Source of the DNA: Arion vulgaris
Lineage: Eukaryota; Mollusca; Gastropoda; Stylommatophora; Arionidae
NCBI GenBank assembly: GCA_020796225.1
Contig: CM036756.1
Location: forward strand, 44,280,398 to 44,344,397
Direction: 5' to 3'
DNA length: 64,000 nucleotides
The notes under the pieces were generated by a model. It was not told where the DNA came from and made no database searches. It saw nothing but the letters and a program-made list of their open reading frames with translations. Each line of letters begins with the position of its first letter. The stretch's first letter is position 1. Positions 53,708 through 63,715 of this stretch are shown in pieces. Position numbers and translations under genes: made by a program.

Positions 53708-53905
53708 AGGACAGTAAGAGAAAAGGACTCGAAGAGGTAACACACGAGGCTGAGGACCGTCGTGAGAGAACATTGAGAGAGAATCGAAGAGGTAACACAC
53801 GAGGCTGAGGACTTGTACGAAGAACATTGAGAGGAAAGAATCGAAGAGGTAACACACGAGGCTGAGGACCGTTGTACGAAGAACATTGAGAGAGAGAGGA
53901 AGAGT
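53708..53905. repeat. Tandem repeat of about 60 bp, 3 copies
   Basis: GAAGAGGTAACACACGAGGC then TGAGGACCGT and GAACATTGAGAG recur three times with variable linkers. Frames across it on the minus strand are repeat-derived. Confidence 0.85.
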
Positions 53906-54833
53906 AACTAATAGCCCTATATTTTTGTTTAGCGAGAAAAGATTGATCTGACAAAATTTAAGAGACACTAAGCTTTGAACAGTGAGCGAGGCAGTCAGAA
54001 GTCAACTAGCGAAGCGAATATGTGAATATATTGTTTTCTTATACGGAGGGACATATAACTTTCCAATCATGTGATGAATATTTGGTGTTGTGAACAAACA
54101 CCCAGAGACCAGATGACCAGAGACCAGATTCCAGAGAGGCCACTTCGACGACCTAGGCCGAGACGACGTCCGAAACTTTGTGTGAAGGTCGATAAACACT
54201 AACACTCGTAAAATTAACTGTTCTCGAGGAACTACGAATAAACCCCTGTTCAACAAACTTTTCAGTGACGGGAGCAAATTCAGAGATCGGCCACGTTTAG
54301 ATCACTGTATTTGTGAACAGAGTGTTCAATCAACTAGCATAGACAGAATTGCTGATGATGACTATGTCAATTTCTTAGGTTGATATGAGTTGATGCTAGG
54401 TAAAGAACAATTTCTGAGCTAAGATATATTTTTATGTGAAATGAACTAATTACGATGAACTTATAGAGATAGACGGTTTCCAATTAGAGTATAGAATGAA
54501 TTAGGTCGATGTGAGTTGATGCTAAGGATTGATTTACTAAGATATACATTACGGGTGTCCAAAGTGACGTTGAGTTAGGAGTGTTACCTGTGAATCAATA
54601 TTTTTTTTGGCTGATATTATAATTTGTTTTGAAGACCGAAGGGTCTACGTATGTGTGTCTATTCTCTTAAAGAGAGAGAGTATTTTCTTTCTATTAAATT
54701 GATATAAAAAGTCTTTCAACAGGTGTTTGATGAGTTATTGTAAACGTCATGTTGTGTGCAGATCTCTAGACTAGAAGAGACAGATCCCCCGTTCTTGATA
54801 ATTGTATTAAAGTCGGCAGTACGGAGGAATTTC
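53906..54833. other. Stretch without a recognisable gene; possible LTR-like segment
   Basis: At 54095-54260 there is a small CCAGAGACCAGAT repeat, and further on CTACGAATAAACCCCTGTTC, which resembles a polyadenylation site near the end of an LTR. I found no matching second LTR, primer-binding site or gag/pol reading frame. Confidence 0.25.
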
Positions 54834-55194
54834 ATTTAGAGCCCTGTTTCCCAACGTGGGGCCACGCCCACAGGGCATTTTCATCGTTTAGGGGGCAATG
54901 GACTCGTTCAGAGTTTAACTAATGTTCATGATGTTGCAAAACCGATATATCGGTTTTGGATGCTGTTGACAAAATGAATGTTGCTTCACAATCACGTAAA
55001 AATCTTCAATAAATGGAAAGTACTTATATCTAGGTACATGTCTACCTCCTTTTAACGAAGCTTTGAAAGCGGGAAAATATGTGATATCGTGTTAAAATCG
55101 ATTGATTTTAATATAAAAAAAAAACAGCAACGTGGTAAACGGCTTTGAGAGAAACAGAAATCAAATATCCAAAATGGGGTCAAAGGCGCATATG

Positions 55195-56340
55195 GACAAC
55201 GTTGCGCCAGGATTAGTGAGCTGGCACTAATCAAGATCCTACCCTACCTCAGCATGGTAGCCCTGGAAACAGACATTGATTCATGTCTGGCTAAGCGGGT
55301 AGGGATAGAGGGAGAGTTACTCTGGTATAAGTCGTGATGCAGACGTAGTCAAGTTGGATGAGATCCACTCGCAACACAGACTAGCGGAATCCCAGAGTGA
55401 CTATTAATGCACGTCTCTCCCGGCCGATGAGAAATGCTGAACGAATAAACATCAAGGGATGAGGGGTGCATCCAGAGAAGAGACGTGGTCTCATGTGGGG
55501 CGAAACTCGGAGCCCGTAGGCAGGGGCCCCGAGTTGAGTTGCACGTGGGTCTACATGGGCAAAACTCGGAGCCATGAGGTGGGGCCCGAACAAATAAATA
55601 TAAAGGGATGAGCGGTGCATCCAGAGAAGAGACGTGAGCCCACATGGGGCAAAGTTCGGAGCCTGTAGGTGGGAGCCCCAGGTTGAGGTGCACATGGGCC
55701 ACATGGTAGAAACTAGGATTCCTGAGGTGGGGACCCGAAATTGAGTGGCATGTCCATAGTAAATTTGAGCACGATGAGAACCAATAGACACGGTGAGAAG
55801 GCACCAAAGCAGAGCGAACACGCATGCGGGCGATGCACGTGTGGGCTCACCGGTGGTGCAGACTACACGGTGCTGATGGTGGAGCGACGAGGGGCGTGGC
55901 AGGCGTAGGGGTGAGCGGCCCACTCAAATGTACAGAAAAATTGGAAAGGCCAGCAGAGGTTTGAATCCAGTGCGCGTTTCCTCTCACAGGAAACTACTAC
56001 TGCCTTGTAGTTAGATTGGGGACAATCAAAGGCTAGCTGAGCAAACCGTACACAAAACTGGACTGTAGGCAAACCAAGTAGTCCAAAAAGACAGGTAACC
56101 TGGGCAGATGACGCTCAACAACCTGCGAGGGTAGATCGTCTAAGGATCGCTACCCTAAAGAAAATAGCAACCTGCTGCCTTGCAGGTCGGCTGGGAAAGC
56201 CAAAGGCTGACGGAGAGCGAACGCAGTAAACGCTGGTTGAAATCGGACACATTGCCGAAGGACAAACACCAGAGCTCCAAATGGTACTGAAGATGGAACG
56301 TAAAAAAAAGTTATTGGCAAAGGCTGTTTATATATAACAA
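55195..56340. other. GC-rich segment inside the hAT element
   Basis: This is markedly more GC-rich than the rest of the window. A block of about 148 bp (GATGAGGGGTGCATCCAGAG, AGAGACGTG, CATGTGGGGC, AACTCGGAGCC) is duplicated at 55440-55588 and 55588-55740. Further on, two paired motifs (CTGCCTTGTAGTTAGATTGG near 56010 and CTGCCTTGCAGGTCGGCTGG near 56175), with CAAAGGCTAGCTGAG and CAAAGGCTGACGGAG, look like a second duplication. The layout resembles a LINE 5' UTR, but no ORF follows. The minus-strand frames of 158 and 180 codons have no known domain and I do not call them genes. Confidence 0.45.
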
Positions 56341-56374
56341 TAAGAATGATTAAAATGGCCAAAAGAACGATCGC

Positions 56375-56463
56375 GGAGAAGAGAAATATCCTAAATCAAC
56401 CAAAATGTGCACGAAAACTGTTATTACCGTTTCCATCTTCATATTTAGCTGAATGTGGATTTA
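56375..56463 (+). pseudogene. hAT transposase C-terminus, part 1
   Basis: The plus strand reads LLLPFPSSYLAECGF up to the LINE insertion. In hAT transposases this FP-SS-LAECGFS block, just after the dimerisation region, is among the best conserved. Upstream coding is lost. Confidence 0.8.
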
Positions 56464-56765
56464 GTAAAGAAAGAACACTGATGTCCTGAAAGAACTAAAT
56501 GTTAAAGAGAATTGGCTGATAAACAACATACTATACAGAAAAATTACATACTTTGGTCACATCAAGCGTCACGATGGCCTGGAAAGATCAATACTAGAGG
56601 GCAGGGTCCCAGGACGCAGAGCAGACCAAGAAGAAGATGGTTACAAGATATTAAAGAAACCATGAACATGACCACACAAAGTGGTGAACTGGCAAGAGAC
56701 AGAGTGAATTTCAGATGTGCTGCAAAGAGAGCAACGTTCTATAAAGGATACGCACCTTGATGATG
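56464..56765 (+). mobile_element. LINE-3 3' fragment with 11-bp TSD, inside the hAT transposase
   Basis: Coding pieces ELNVKENWLINNILYRKITY, FGHIKRHDGLERSILEGRVP and RRRWLQDIKETMNMTTQSGE match LINE-3. It ends GGATACGCACCTTGATG. ATGTGGATTTA at 56453-56463 and 56766-56776 is an 11-bp target duplication made from transposase coding sequence. Confidence 0.93.
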
Positions 56766-56931
56766 ATGTGGATTTAATGCAATAACTGATTTGCTGCTAA
56801 CAAAAAAGAAGATAAGAAATCGGCTGAATGTAACACAACTAGGAGACTTGAGACTGAAGCTAACTAAATTAGAACCTAACATAAAATCTCTTTGCAACAT
56901 GCACCAAGCGCAAGGATCTCACCAAATGTAA
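56766..56931 (+). pseudogene. hAT transposase C-terminus, part 2
   Basis: After the insertion the frame resumes with CGFNAITDLLLTKKKIRNRL, then NVTQLGDLRLKLTKLEPNIK, and ends at a TAA at 56929-56931. Parts 1 and 2 overlap by the duplicated CGF codons. The R-N-R-L-N-x-x-x-x-G-D-L-R-L-x-L pattern is typical of hAT C-termini. Confidence 0.8.
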
Positions 56932-57416
56932 GTAATAAATATTTACTAATAATTAAAATAACATAGAAAAATCTGCCAATAAAATTATTTCGTACTTGAA
57001 TTTCAGTTCTCCATTACATATTTTGAAAATTTACTTACTGTGTGTCCTTAACAATTTCCTAGTGATTTCTTCATAAAACCTATCATTTAAGTTTCTTCAG
57101 TGAACAATTCAAGCTTTGGTGGAAATTAACATTTTTTGTATATGTTACATGGGGAATGGGAGGGGGGATACACATTTTGTAGAGGCTTTGGTGGGGAATG
57201 GCACAAAAAAGGTTGGGAAACACTGATTTAGAGCAATTTTGGTGGACCTTCATATTTCAGATTGAAAGTTATCACGAGCCTTTTCTTTTGGGGCAACCCA
57301 TTTCTCCTTGGACTTATATTTCTTTCCTGGGGCCATGTACTAGCTTTAACAAGCTATTACAATTAATTCATAAATAAAATAAATTCCCCTAACATTTTCA
57401 GACCTTAGGGTATACA

Positions 57417-57579
57417 CAGTGGCGGCTCCATATTAAGGGCCAGTGGGGCCGGGCCCCACCAAAAATAATGTATAACGTTTATTTATTATTTTATAAATTA
57501 AAATATAGCAACCCAAAACCATGATTTATCTGCAAAAATGTCTGGCCCCACCATCAAAAATGATCACGAGCCGCCACTG
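57417..57579. mobile_element. hAT-type MITE, 163 bp
   Basis: The ends CAGTGGCGGCTC and GAGCCGCCACTG are perfect 12-bp inverted repeats. Sub-terminal GGGGCCGGGCCCCACC and TGGCCCCACC also pair. The flanks GGTATACA (57409-57416) and AGTATACA (57580-57587) are an 8-bp target duplication with one mismatch. The AT-rich centre is non-coding. It is a non-autonomous hAT derivative of a different family from the hAT next to it. Confidence 0.92.
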
Positions 57580-57594
57580 AGTATACATGAGTCT

Positions 57595-57765
57595 GCCACT
57601 TCACATATATATAGATCATAAAGTGCAGGAGGTAGGAGGGACTAATTCCTTTTCTTATGCATAGTACGTCGAGTGTGAGATTGTACCCACAATTATCTCG
57701 TGTCCGAATCGAAAGGCGAGCGCCTATGCATTACGCTAATCCGTCCAACCATTAACTCATAGTAT
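57595..57765 (-). mobile_element. SINE G, second copy
   Basis: GTGCAGGAGGTAGGAGGGAC, CTTATGCATAGTACGTCGAG, TGTGAGATTGTACCCACAAT and CATTACGCTAATCCGTCCAA are collinear with 16860-16985. The reverse complement has the tRNA-like head. Confidence 0.75.
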
Positions 57766-57794
57766 CGTTAAATAATTTGTTCTGTGCAGAGCTT

Positions 57795-58010
57795 TGAACC
57801 CCCTAAAAGTCCTTCGCCATGTCTCTCTCCCTCATAGACCAGATGTCCCCCTCTGCAGCCGTCATGCTTAAATCATCAGTTACATCCTGAATCCATCTTC
57901 TCCTTGGTTTTTCACTTCTCCTCCTTCTATAACGGTCTTCTCCATCCGTTCGTATCTTTTTATTTGTCCAACATATTTTAACTTTCTCATCCATATGAGT
58001 AGCAAAACGC
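57795..58010 (-). mobile_element. LINE-7 C-terminal fragment
   Basis: The minus strand encodes EKPRRRWIQDVTDDLSMTAA with a preceding degraded RT end (MDEKVKICWTNKK). It parallels 15880-15960 and 62310-62430. Confidence 0.8.
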
Positions 58011-58014
58011 CAGT

Positions 58015-58895
58015 TTTAGACCAGTATATGTTTAATTCAAGGAGTTCTACCCAAAATATCAGGGCATCACTATGTGAGGTAGGTTAGTTTTATAAGTTGA
58101 GGACATATCGTAGTTACAAAATGCAATTTTGAATAAAACACTAACAATTGATAACATCACATATTTATCTTTAAGGTAGCAAGAGACTGTTGGGTTTGGA
58201 AGAACGATTTCGAATTTTCACATCAATCATGAAACAAGAAGAGACACACCATACACATCTGCTATCATGGGAATAGGAGAAGAGAACCATAGATTATGAG
58301 TGAGGGGTATTTTGAGCAGGTTATTCTCGATTAACGAGAGCAGAGTTTATGTTACATGCAAGCGTAAGTTCAGTTATCTTCTTGGTTGACGATATTTTAT
58401 TCTAAGCATTTTCGCACAATCAATACTTTCCTCCATCATTTTGTTCTCTTTTAATATTATCTATATATTTAATGTGACATTTTGCATATCAACTTCACCG
58501 TCATTTGGTGCTCATACAGAGGATCGACCTTGCAGTCTTCTTAATAGTGTTGTTTCACTAGGCCGGTGCGTTTGGCTCAGTATATCTTATTTGGAACAGT
58601 CTTGAAGTATGAGCTCGGCAGTCTGAAATTCATTTTCACATGTACATATTGCTGAACTAAAAATTTTGAATTTTACATTCATTTTGGCTGCTTAGTAACG
58701 TGTCCTGTTCTGAAGCACAGAATGATATCCTTTTCTAATTTGCTCATTTACGGGAGGACTCTAGTCTCGAAATTGTTTGAGTTTGTTTCATATTAATGTA
58801 AAATTTGTATAACAATTTAGAGAATTTTAAAGAATTCCCCTTAAATTTAAAAAAATCGTTCGGATGCTCTGAACTATGGCGTAGTCATAGATAAT
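58015..58895. other. AT-rich stretch without a recognisable gene
   Basis: No element or coding signal recognised. Confidence 0.5.
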
Positions 58896-58904
58896 CTATT
58901 CAAT

Positions 58905-59062
58905 CTTAGGAGGCTTGCATGGATTTTAACAAAGGACGATGGCACCACCCGTTCAGAAAGCAATGGCAAACTACTGAACGTAATAATACCTAGAAAAATC
59001 ACAAACAGCGTTAAAAGCTGGGGTTCATTCGCACAGTCCTGTAAAGTATATGCAATTAACTT
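58905..59062 (+). mobile_element. SINE B, 5'-truncated
   Basis: GGATTTTAACAAAGGACGAT, GGCACCACCCGTTCAGAAAG, GCAATGGCAAACTACTGAAC and TCACAAACAGCGTTAAAAGC. The tRNA head is missing. Confidence 0.88.
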
Positions 59063-59064
59063 TT

Positions 59065-59495
59065 TTTATAGCAGACACGTAAGAAAACTACACCACTTTC
59101 ACACAAGCTGTCTACGCAGAATACTAAAACTAAACTGCAGGACAAAATTCAAGATAACGAAGTCCTCACAAGAGCAAAGATCCTAAGCGTCAACACCCTG
59201 TTGCAGAAGGCCCAAATGAGATGGGCCGGTCACGTTGCTCGGATGCCTCGATGCCATCCAAAACAGTTGATGTATGACCAGTTTGAAAGGGGAGACGTTC
59301 AGCTGGTGGACAGAAAAACGCTTTAAAGACATTCTTAAACTGTCTCTGAAATTCTTCGATATAGACACCACGTGCTGGGAATCCCTGGCGCAAGATCGCC
59401 AAATGTGGCGCTGTAACAACAAAAGACGAACCCGCATAGCTAAGAATCGTTGTGCAGTTGAGGCATAGAGAAAACGAGCTGCGCGAAAAGACAGA
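59065..59495 (+). mobile_element. LINE-5-like RT C-terminal fragment
   Basis: Plus-strand pieces in shifting frames read RKLHHFHTSCLRRILKLN, VNTLLQKAQMRWAGHVARM, then TEKRFKDILKLSLKFFDIDT and CWESLAQDRQMWR. This equals the LINE-5 order RRLNIFHLRCLRKI, RLRWLGHV, STWEGLADDRVVW. It directly follows SINE B. Confidence 0.8.
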
Positions 59496-60495
59496 GCAAA
59501 CAATACCCACATATCTAACCTTGATCATGATCATATATATACCTGTGGTAGGGGATTGTGTTCTAGAATTGGACTATACACCTACCTCCGCACACACCAG
59601 AGAGGTGCAGCAGCACACGCCTGCGGATGTTGTTTTCATCGTGCGATGGACGGCTATTATTATTATAATCATAGCGCCTAATATGGAGCGTCTGACTTAT
59701 TTACTTGCAGTCTTGTTTTCCTATCACCAGTGTCCCTCACCATTCAGGCGAGCCTAACTTCGATTTCAGATGTACTTGTACTATAGATCCTTAAGTAAAG
59801 GAACAGTGATTCTTGTAGTCCAACCGCTTACCTTGTGCACACCGATAATTTTTGGGCAAGCTAACACCGACCATAAAATTGTCACGGCTCGTGGTCATAA
59901 GTGCAGCCTTTTACCAGCTTCGCTATCAGTGACCCATATTCTGCTCATAACTTGGTTGTCGTCTTTTGTTTGTATTGTAGCTTTCTGATTGATTTACTAA
60001 TCATTTCTTTTGATGATATGTATCTTAACATCCGGTTGTTCTCGTGCAGCACCTTCCTTTGACCTTTTGGAACATTGTTTACACGTAATACTTGTCTCAT
60101 TCTTCTAGTGAGCATGAGTATGTACTCTGTTCCATTGTATCATGTAGTGGAGTCTTTTCCATCATCTGAATGCTTGCATTTCTACTGGCACCTCTTACCG
60201 GCAGTGCGGTTTTCCAGAGCGATATTTAAAGTATTATCGGATTCGACAGACCTTTTTCCAATGTATCTATATATTCTATTCTGATATTAATTTAATGAGG
60301 AATGACATACATATTATCAATATGCTGATCTAGTGCTGCTAACAAATTTCTTTTTCATTTTCTTTATACCTTTCTAAAATTACAATTTTTTAACAGTATA
60401 ATATAATACATATCTCCAATAATTAAGTCATGGACAGTGTTGACATTCCAATCATGCATACTTTGCGGAGTCAGCAACATCTGAGATTGTTTCTA
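59496..60495. other. Stretch without a recognisable gene
   Basis: Several short open frames exist but none has a known motif. AT-rich toward the right. Confidence 0.45.
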
Positions 60496-60499
60496 CTTC

Positions 60500-61430
60500 T
60501 TCTTCTTCTCTTTTTTGTCATCACACTTCTACCGGGTTGTTGCCCAGTGTCGTGGTTTTCTGTTTTTGTCTTGCGCTGTTCTGGTGGCTTGTGTGATTGT
60601 TATTTTTACTCTTTCACCGGATTCTGCTACGCCATCTAACCATCTTTTCCGTGGTCTTCCTCTTGCCTTCTTTCCCGATGTTCTGTTGTAGAAGACTCTG
60701 TATACTGTGGAGTTTGGATGTATTCTTATTATGTGGCCAAACCACTTCATTCTTTGTTTCTCAATGTAATTGAAGCAAGGCTCTGTGCCAACTTTCTTTC
60801 TTATGCTGATGTTGGTGACTCTGTCTTTCTGGTGTTGTTAGTAACTTTTCGCAGGCAACGCATTTCACATGTAGTTATTTTTGTGACTGCGCTTTGCTCA
60901 TTGTCCATGTTTGGCTCTGATAACACAAATTAGGTATAAAAATGCTGTTGATCATCTGTTGCTTAGCTGCCTGTGACATTTTTGGATGCCTTAACAATGG
61001 GGCTAGCTGGTAGGTTACAGCATTTGCTTTTTGCACTCTAGCCTCTATCTCTCTATCTAGTTTTCCGTCTTCTGTGAATATGCTTCCTAAGTATTTGAAT
61101 TCTTTCACTTGGTTTGTTTTAGTGCCATTGACATGGATGTCTAGTTTATTATGTTTTCTTCCCATATTCATTATTTCTGTTTTAGTGTTGTTGATTTTCA
61201 TGTCATGATTTATACCATTTTTGTTCACGGTGTCAATATGATGTAGATCTTGTTCATTTTGATGTATCAGGCACTGATCATCTGCAAACAGCAGTTCATT
61301 TATTTCATCATTATCTGAATTGGACTCTTGAGTTATTTTATCCATATATGTAATAAAGAGTAGTGGTGAGAGGACACAACCTTGTCTAACACCTGATGTA
61401 ATGGAGAACCAGTCTGTCATTCCTTCTGTT
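60500..61430 (-). mobile_element. LINE-1, copy with RT palm, thumb and C-terminus
   Basis: The minus-strand frame 60875-61420 (181 codons) begins in the palm: SITSGVRQGCVLSPLLF, then the catalytic INELLFADDQCLI (FADD at about residues 45-48), VKEFKYLGSIFTEDGKLDRE, and the thumb HPKMSQAAKQQMINSIFIPN, LCYQSQTWTMSKAQSQK. After frameshifts the C-terminus continues at 60529-60750 with MKWFGHIIRIHPNSTVYRVF and KKARGRPRKRWLDGVAES. The (GAA)n tail is at 60500. The first RT Asp motif and the endonuclease are missing. Confidence 0.92.
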
Positions 61431-61599
61431 GGTTTCTACACTTGGTTTCTACACTTGTGCTAAATGCCCGATGTTAGAGTTCTAAAGTACATCCTATATG
61501 CACATCTTGCAACTGGTGCTAGACAACATAGGCGCCTATTATTATGTTTCATTGACACTTTCAAGTGTGATCTAACATCATGCGACATAGACAATGATA

Positions 61600-61885
61600 A
61601 CTTCTAACGGTTGACCAGAGACAGGCAGGCATGGTAAGCGGCAGTGACGGATGGCTAAAACAAAGGAGAAGAAAAACCTTATGGCGTATTGAAGCAAAAT
61701 AGAGTGTAGAGGGCAGAGTTATCATCTTATACAAGAGCTCCAGTTACCAGTTACACCTGCAGCAGCTGTGGCAAGGATTGCCACTCCAGAATAAGCCACA
61801 ACAGAGATTGTGAATCAGCACAGTACACACTACGTGACGCAAAACCCATTGTCTTCTGACACAAAAGAACGATGACGATGATAAT
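61600..61885 (+). mobile_element. LINE-5 3' end with zinc-finger-like C-terminus
   Basis: Plus-strand pieces KQRRRKTLWRIEAK-like and CRGQSYHLIQELQLPV precede, in another frame, YTCSSCGKDCHSRISHNRDC, a C-x2-C...H-x4-C finger common at the end of such LINE ORFs. The tail is GACGATGATAATG. Confidence 0.7.
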
Positions 61886-62140
61886 GTAAACACTTCAAAA
61901 ATAACTCAACAGATACACGTGATATATTTATATCCCGTATGCAAAAAAAACATGATACAAGAAGATACGACTAAAGGATGTAAAGATAAATGATGCTACA
62001 CTGCTAGCTAGAAGTTAAAATTTAAAAAATACTGGTTGAATGCAAGAAGAGAACGTCGTTATGCAATGATGGGAAACATCAAAACTAAAGGCACCATAGT
62101 CTATGCAGAATGTACAATCATGGTAAGAGCAAGATATGTG
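61886..62140. other. Stretch without a recognisable gene
   Basis: AT-rich; nothing recognised. Confidence 0.45.
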
Positions 62141-62142
62141 AT

Positions 62143-62216
62143 TTATTGACTGATTCATAGGACCATCATCATTGCATTTCGGTGAGAAACCGCTTGTGCT
62201 CCTACTTCTTTTCTTT
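62143..62216 (-). mobile_element. SINE D, 3' tail fragment
   Basis: TTATTGACTGATTCATAGGA, CCATCATCATTGCATTTCGG and TGAGAAACCGCTTGTGCTCC match the left end of SINE D at 48690. Confidence 0.75.
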
Positions 62217-62234
62217 AGAGTTACACACTTGCCA

Positions 62235-62435
62235 AATGATCGTTTCTAAAGACGAACAAGGCCATATATACATGGAGGCATACCGGCAAAGAGAAGAAGA
62301 GGAAGACCACGAGAAGATGGATCAGGATGTAACTGATGGTTTGAACCTGACGGCTGCAGAGGCAGGACATCTGACCTATGAGAGAGAGAAATTCCGGAGG
62401 ACTGTTGAGGTGGCAAAGTTCTGCTCAGGATAAGC
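62235..62435 (+). mobile_element. LINE-7 C-terminal fragment
   Basis: The frame 62182-62433 ends with EDHEKMDQDVTDGLNLTAAE, AGHLTYEREKFRRTVEVAKF and CSG, the LINE-7 C-terminus. The N-terminal third of the frame is unrelated flank. Confidence 0.85.
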
Positions 62436-62464
62436 TATTTGATGATATATATATATATGTAATG

Positions 62465-62715
62465 AGGAGGATCTCTATGTGGCTAAGTTGTTAAGCCTTT
62501 GTCTTGTGTTCTGAAGGTCGTACGATCGAATCAGAACCGCGCGGTTCTGTCCTCGAGGGCATTTTTTCCAGAGACGCCTAGGGTTGTTGCTGGAGCTACA
62601 GAGTTCGTGCTTCGTGCAATATTCTCTGCAGGTGGCGTGTCATTTCTGCGTAGAAAGAGTGAACCATATGTGGTAAAACTCGATGCAATGACGTCAATCT
62701 TTCGACTTTAGAGAC
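62465..62715 (+). mobile_element. SINE C, full copy
   Basis: TCTCTATGTGGCTAAGTTGT, GAAGGTCGTACGATCGAATC (B box), CGCGCGGTTCTGTCCTCGAG, CTAGGGTTGTTGCTGGAGCT, GCAGGTGGCGTGTCATTTCT and GACGTCAATCTTTCGACTTT. The GTGCAATA unit is single here. Confidence 0.88.
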
Positions 62716-62719
62716 ATTT

Positions 62720-62975
62720 TATATTATCAACATTTGATCAGACGGTAAAATATTGCTATTTGTGTTATACAGAAAAATACAACAAAATGTATCTAGCTTT
62801 TAAATATATAACATTCTGGGAATATTGCTATACATTAGCGGGTGTTGGAAAATAAACGCAGACATTACATATAATTTAGAGATCTTTCAAAAAATTGTCT
62901 TAGGGGAATACTTCTAATTTTTTTGTCAGAACAGATGAGAAATGAGAAACTGCAGAAGAAACCTGAATTCTAAAT
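62720..62975. other. AT-rich stretch without a recognisable gene
   Basis: No element or coding signal recognised. Confidence 0.45.
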
Positions 62976-62984
62976 CACTGGCAA

Positions 62985-63235
62985 CAACTATCAGAGAAAA
63001 ATGAAGATGATTTAGACATGCGTATAAAATGACATCGCACACTTGAATAAAAAACAACTTTTCGGTGAGCGGAAGACGAAAGGAGGAGAAAGAGTGAATT
63101 AAAGAAAAACCTGCCGAAGGAAGGTGGAGAATGAGATAAAAGAGTGTGGACTGGAAATGAATGGAAAGGCAGCAGATTGACGACAGTGGACATCATCTGT
63201 GAGTGCCTTATATGTCAATTATGACATGAAAAGGG
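62985..63235 (+). mobile_element. LINE-6 C-terminal fragment
   Basis: Plus-strand pieces KTCRRKVENEIKECGLEMNG, GKAAD and RQWTSSVSALYVN match LINE-6 (KTWRRTVERELKECGL, RQQWKSLVEALC). Stops interrupt. Confidence 0.75.
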
Positions 63236-63257
63236 CATAACAGGATAGGAAGATAAA

Positions 63258-63400
63258 GACCGTGGATTGTTGCGAGAGCTAATGAGTACGTGCTTTCTGA
63301 AATACTTTTGTAAGGTGGTGTGCCATTTCTACGGAGAGGGTTCGAATCAAATGGGGAAACCGATGCAATGTCATCAATCGTTCGGACCCTTCAGTACTTA
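63258..63400 (+). mobile_element. SINE C, 3' fragment
   Basis: GTGGATTGTTGCGAGAGCTA, GAGTACGTGCTTTCTGAAAT, AAGGTGGTGTGCCATTTCTA, CGGAGAGGG and GCAATGTCATCAATCGTTCG match the 3' half of SINE C. Confidence 0.75.
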
Positions 63401-63424
63401 GATAGATAAGTAGATAATAGTATC

Positions 63425-63715
63425 ATTAACATCACATAGCTTGTCTTGGGCAGAACTGTGCCAACCTAACAGTGCTTCGGAATTTCTCTCTCTCATAGGC
63501 CAGATCTCTCGCATATGCCGCCGTAATGCTCAGATCATTACATCTTGAACCCATCTTGTTCCGGGTTATTCTCTTCTCTTCATTGCCGGATGCTTCCTTC
63601 CATAATGGTCTTCTAAAACCCTTCGTCATTACAAGCCTGAAAAATGATGATTGCATCTTTCTTATATTGACAATGCCCGAGCTCTGAATAACCATTAACC
63701 TCCATATAACCAATC
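63425..63715 (-). mobile_element. LINE-7 C-terminal fragment, minus strand
   Basis: The minus-strand frame 63432-63713 encodes SGIVNIRKMQSSFFRLVMTK, then MGSRCNDLSITAAYARDLAY and EREKFRSTVRLAQFCPRQA. It mixes the IRKxQSSFF block with the LINE-7 C-terminus and is nearly open. Confidence 0.82.

Larger units (their letters stand above)
54842..57225 (+). mobile_element. hAT DNA transposon, decayed, 8-bp TSD
   Basis: The left end CCCTGTTTCCCAAC and right end GTTGGGAAACACTG are imperfect terminal inverted repeats of hAT type (consensus CAGTGTTTCCCAAC). ATTTAGAG at 54834-54841 and 57226-57233 is a perfect 8-bp target duplication, the hAT hallmark. Inside, the plus strand keeps the C-terminal end of a hAT transposase (56400-56931). 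Most of the transposase is absent, and its place is taken by a GC-rich segment (about 55195-56340). A LINE-3 fragment lies in the C-terminus. Confidence 0.9.

Noticed and set aside
55349..55923. 158- and 180-codon minus-strand frames
   Set aside because: They arise in a GC-rich, internally duplicated block and have no recognisable domain or start context.
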